DNA of 64,000 nt from Rhodoligotrophos appendicifer (GTDB lineage Bacteria > Pseudomonadota > Alphaproteobacteria > Rhizobiales > Im1): assembly GCF_007474605.1 (NCBI RefSeq), contig NZ_VHKL01000001.1, positions 798,382 through 862,381 of the forward strand, given 5' to 3'. The notes under the pieces were generated by a model that was not told where the DNA came from, ran no database searches, and was given only the letters and a program-made list of their open reading frames with translations. A program made the translations under genes and the position numbers. Below are positions 61,394-64,000 of this stretch, piece by piece. Every line of letters begins with the position of its first letter. Within the stretch, counting starts at the first letter, position 1.

Positions 61394-63700
61394 ATGTCTT
61401 TGGCCTTTCCGGCCCAGGCGCAAGTCGTCGTCATCGGCGGCGGTGTCGTGGGATCGAGTATTGCCTACCATCTGACCAAGCTCGGTTGCCGTGATGTGGT
61501 GCTCCTGGAACGGTCGAAACTTGGGAGCGGGACCACATGGCATGCCGCGGGCAATATGGAGACATACCGCGCCGATCCGCTGATCAGCGAAATGATTGCC
61601 TACTCCGTGGACCTCTACCCCAAGCTGGAGCAGGAGACGGGTCAGGCGCTGGGCTGGCGACGGACGGGGCGCGTCTTCTTCACCAAGGATCCGCGGAGGA
61701 TGGACGTCTTTCGAGGCCTCCCCGCCCTTGGCCGCGTGCGCGGCATCGAAATGGAGCCCCTGACGCCGAAGGAGATCGCAGAAAAGCTACCCGTGATCAG
61801 CCCCGACGGCCTTGTCGGTGGGTTGTGGGTGCCGAGCGACGGTCGGATCAATCCGACGGACCTGGCGACAGCGATGGGGCGCGGCGCCCGAAACGGCGGT
61901 GCTCGATTGCTGGAGGATACAGCCGCCACTGACTTCGTGGTCAGGAACGGACGCGTTTGCGGCGTCGTGACCACCCAGGGGGTCATCTCCTGCGAGACGG
62001 CGGTCATCGCAAGTGGAATGTGGTCTCAGTCTCTTGGAGCCTTGGCCGGGGTCAACATCCCATTGCACGCAGTCCAGCATCACTATCTGCTGACCAAGCC
62101 TCTCGACGTGATCACGCGCGATATGCCGATGTTCCTGTCCTACGACGAGATGTTCTATGGCCGCGAGGATGTCGGAGGACTGCTTCTGGGCTTCTTCGAC
62201 GCCAACGCCATTCCCGTTTCTCCCGCTGAATTGCCTTCGGATTTCTCCTTCGGGCTGTTCGATCCCAATTGGGAGCAGATCGAGCCGAACATGGCTGCCG
62301 CGCTGGAGCGGTTCCCCGTCATGCACCATGCGGAGATCCGCAGTGTGATCAATGGTCCCGAGAGCTTCACGCCGGATATGCAGATGGTATTGGGGGAGGC
62401 GCCGACAGTGGGCGGCCTGTTCGTGGCAGCGGGCATGAACTCCTCGGGCATCGCCCTGTCGGGAGCGGTCGGACGCCTGACGGCGGAATGGATCATCGAT
62501 GGCTATCCGAGCCTGGATGTGACGAAGCTCGATATTCGACGGTTCGGAGAAAGCCAGGGAGCGACCTCGTACCTGCGCGACCGGGCAAGCGAAATCGTCA
62601 CGCATATGTGCAAATTCCCGACGCCAGACCTGGATTGTATCGGGACGCGAAGCATTCGCCTGTCGCCCCTGCACTCTGTCCTGGACCAGAGGGGTGCATG
62701 CTTCGTTGCTGTACAGAGTTGGGAGCGTCCGATCTGGTTCGCAGTGTCGGGAAAGACGCCCGCAGAGGCCGTTGCCGAAGAAGTTGCAGCGGCCGAGACC
62801 GCCATTTTGGTTTTTGATCGATCGAGCGACGTTGTTCTGCGGTTGGAGGGTCAAGGCGCAGACGCGCTTGTCGCCCGCCTTACGGCGGCGGCCATTGGCA
62901 AGGGGGCAACGCTTTCACCGATGCTGAATGAGCTCGGCGGACTTGAATGTTTGCCGATCATATGGCGCCAGGGGAACGCTTACGTCGTCATGGCGGAAGC
63001 CGAGCAGACCACACGGCTCAAGGCGTGGATCGCAAGGCATCGTGACGATGTCGCGGTCGCCGACGTCACGTCCGGCGTGGCGTGCCTGCATCTCGTCGGT
63101 CCCTGCACCGCCGACCTTCTCGCGGGTCTTGCAGGCCGCGAGATCGGGCCAGGCGAGGTGGTAGAGAGCACGATTGGCTACGCGCCGGTGACCATGGTCA
63201 GGGCTGCGGCTGTCCAGGGTGTATTTCTATTGACCCCGACGGAGTTTGCCGTCGGTCTTCATCGAACCGTCTCCGAAAGCGGCGCGGCTCTCGGACTTCG
63301 CCATGCTGGGAGCATGGCCAATGACATGCTGTCGACCAAAGCGGGCGTCCTTCGATTTGGCATCGACGTGACCCCGCTGACGCCGATCTCGGGAACGGCC
63401 CTGCAGGATCTCTTGGCCGCGGCCGACGATGCTCGACTGATCGGGCGTGAGGCGTTGCTTTCGGGCAGCCCGCTCACACGAAGGGTCCGCACGTACCGTG
63501 TGCCAGCCGCCGATGGTGCCTCCTGCATCAACGCGCCGGTTCTGAGGAAGGGAGCAAGCGTCGGTCACGTGACCAGTGCAACAGAGCGCGACGACAAGGG
63601 GGATCGGCTGATCGTGGCGGTCTTGGAGGACCCGATGGACGATGTCGATCTCCAGGTCCTGATCAACGGTCACGCCTGTCCGGCAGTCCCCGTCTCATAG
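61394..63700 (+). CDS. FAD-dependent oxidoreductase with GcvT domain (dimethylglycine/sarcosine dehydrogenase-like), copy 2
   Basis: A 768-residue paralogue of the 53396-55657 protein. FAD motif VVVIGGGVVGSSIAYHL (11-27), covalent-FAD position H50 (SGTTWHAAGN), QHHYLLTKPLDVITRDMPMF, signature VINGPESFTPDMQMVLGEAP, and a C-terminal GcvT-type domain (YVVMAEAEQTTRLKAW ... LMGS-type end). It follows the amidase-like gene by 84 bases with GGGGAG before the ATG, so the two are probably one operon. It likely demethylates or oxidises an N-methyl or secondary amine produced by the cluster. Confidence 0.88.
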   Translation: MSLAFPAQAQVVVIGGGVVGSSIAYHLTKLGCRDVVLLERSKLGSGTTWHAAGNMETYRADPLISEMIAYSVDLYPKLEQETGQALGWRRTGRVFFTKDPRRMDVFRGLPALGRVRGIEMEPLTPKEIAEKLPVISPDGLVGGLWVPSDGRINPTDLATAMGRGARNGGARLLEDTAATDFVVRNGRVCGVVTTQGVISCETAVIASGMWSQSLGALAGVNIPLHAVQHHYLLTKPLDVITRDMPMFLSYDEMFYGREDVGGLLLGFFDANAIPVSPAELPSDFSFGLFDPNWEQIEPNMAAALERFPVMHHAEIRSVINGPESFTPDMQMVLGEAPTVGGLFVAAGMNSSGIALSGAVGRLTAEWIIDGYPSLDVTKLDIRRFGESQGATSYLRDRASEIVTHMCKFPTPDLDCIGTRSIRLSPLHSVLDQRGACFVAVQSWERPIWFAVSGKTPAEAVAEEVAAAETAILVFDRSSDVVLRLEGQGADALVARLTAAAIGKGATLSPMLNELGGLECLPIIWRQGNAYVVMAEAEQTTRLKAWIARHRDDVAVADVTSGVACLHLVGPCTADLLAGLAGREIGPGEVVESTIGYAPVTMVRAAAVQGVFLLTPTEFAVGLHRTVSESGAALGLRHAGSMANDMLSTKAGVLRFGIDVTPLTPISGTALQDLLAAADDARLIGREALLSGSPLTRRVRTYRVPAADGASCINAPVLRKGASVGHVTSATERDDKGDRLIVAVLEDPMDDVDLQVLINGHACPAVPVS

Positions 63701-64000
63701 TCGGATCGTAGCATCGGCAAGATGCTGGTGGTGATTGCTGTCCAAGCAGCTTTGAAGGAAGTCGAGCAGCGGGCGGTTGAACACGTCCGGCGCCTCGATC
63801 ATCGCCATATGGCGCAGGCCGGGCAGGATGATCGGCTGCGGTGCTGAAATGGCCGATGCAATGGCCTTGCTCATCTCCGGTGAATTGCCGAGATCCTCTT
63901 CCGCCGTCATGATGTCAACGGCGGAGCAATTCCAGGCCACTGCGGCGGAGTAAAAGCAGGCCACTTGCGTGAGGGTGCGCCGAAGCAGAGAAGGGTCCCG
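63695..64000 (-). CDS. Alpha/beta hydrolase, 5' part beyond the window
   Basis: The frame stays open to the right edge (… LLRRTLTQVACFYSAAVAWN), so the gene starts outside. The visible 101 residues are the C-terminal part of an alpha/beta hydrolase: AVDIMTAEEDLGNSPEMSKA (acid loop) and ILPGLRHMAMIEAPDVFNRP with the catalytic His, ending LDFLQSCLDS. The gene is convergent with the flavoprotein gene (3' overlap of six bases) and could take part in the same catabolic pathway. Confidence 0.8.
   Translation of the reverse strand, partial: RDPSLLRRTLTQVACFYSAAVAWNCSAVDIMTAEEDLGNSPEMSKAIASAISAPQPIILPGLRHMAMIEAPDVFNRPLLDFLQSCLDSNHHQHLADATIRL

Noticed and set aside
1..64000. CRISPR array, rRNA operon, insertion sequence or prophage structural genes
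   Set aside because: No regularly spaced repeats, no rRNA-like sequence, no transposase, and no capsid, tail or terminase genes were recognised.

Overview
The window is GC-rich, densely coding chromosomal DNA. Its gene content points to an alphaproteobacterium of the Hyphomicrobiales (Microvirga, Methylobacterium or Bosea-like): a BON/DUF892/BrkB stress group, intracellular PHA depolymerase, a CIO-type bd oxidase, a fused coxI-III oxidase, DenD/OtnI and many ABC importers. The genus is inferred from gene content only.

Layout. (1) 1-4.4 kb is a low-density stretch of very small intact genes (a DUF3606 protein and small membrane proteins) mixed with at least three frameshifted pseudogenes and a GC-rich heptamer repeat patch. 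(2) 4.4-6.7 kb holds a flavin reductase, a membrane-anchored small protein, a VOC protein and a DUF2188-like protein. (3) 7.1-12.9 kb is a compact mobile module: an iteron-like long inverted repeat, a RepB-primase/DUF3987 replication protein, two unknown proteins, an AlpA-type regulator and a tyrosine recombinase. It stops at a 54-base 3' fragment of tRNA-Arg(CCU), which is the right attachment site; the intact tRNA and left end are not in the window. (4) 13-21.4 kb is a phosphorus-scavenging region: a secreted glycerophosphodiester phosphodiesterase, a GpdQ-like cytoplasmic phosphodiesterase co-oriented with a complete ugpBAEC importer, and a PhnF-type GntR regulator, with a Pho-box-like element and a TCTAGA-centred palindrome before ugpB. 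(5) 21.7-25.5 kb has a ClC exchanger and cydAB. (6) 26-33.5 kb has an EamA transporter, a stress cluster (BON, DUF892, BrkB), a methyltransferase, phaZ and a GST. (7) 33.6-38 kb holds a phytase-like esterase, a Tat-exported PhoX phosphatase and a sulfotransferase, followed by glgX. (8) 40.5-45.7 kb has a BetI-like TetR regulator with denD and otnI, then a hydrolase/ring-cleaving dioxygenase pair divergent from a LysR regulator. (9) 46-51.3 kb is an alternative heme-copper oxidase locus (CtaG, CopD-like, coxB, fused coxI-III, small membrane protein) with a DUF2231 gene on the opposite strand.

(10) 51.4-64 kb is the most novel part. It contains a GntR/FCD repressor, a sphingosine-phosphate-lyase-like PLP enzyme, a polyamine-type ABC importer, two paralogous dimethylglycine/sarcosine-dehydrogenase-like flavoproteins, an N,N-dimethylformamidase-like protein and an alpha/beta hydrolase running off the right edge. 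An identical perfect palindrome, TTGATCAAAGATCAA, lies in both divergent promoter gaps (52078-52092 and 59650-59664). This ties the blocks into one probable regulon for catabolism of an unidentified N-substituted (N-methyl amine or amide) compound.
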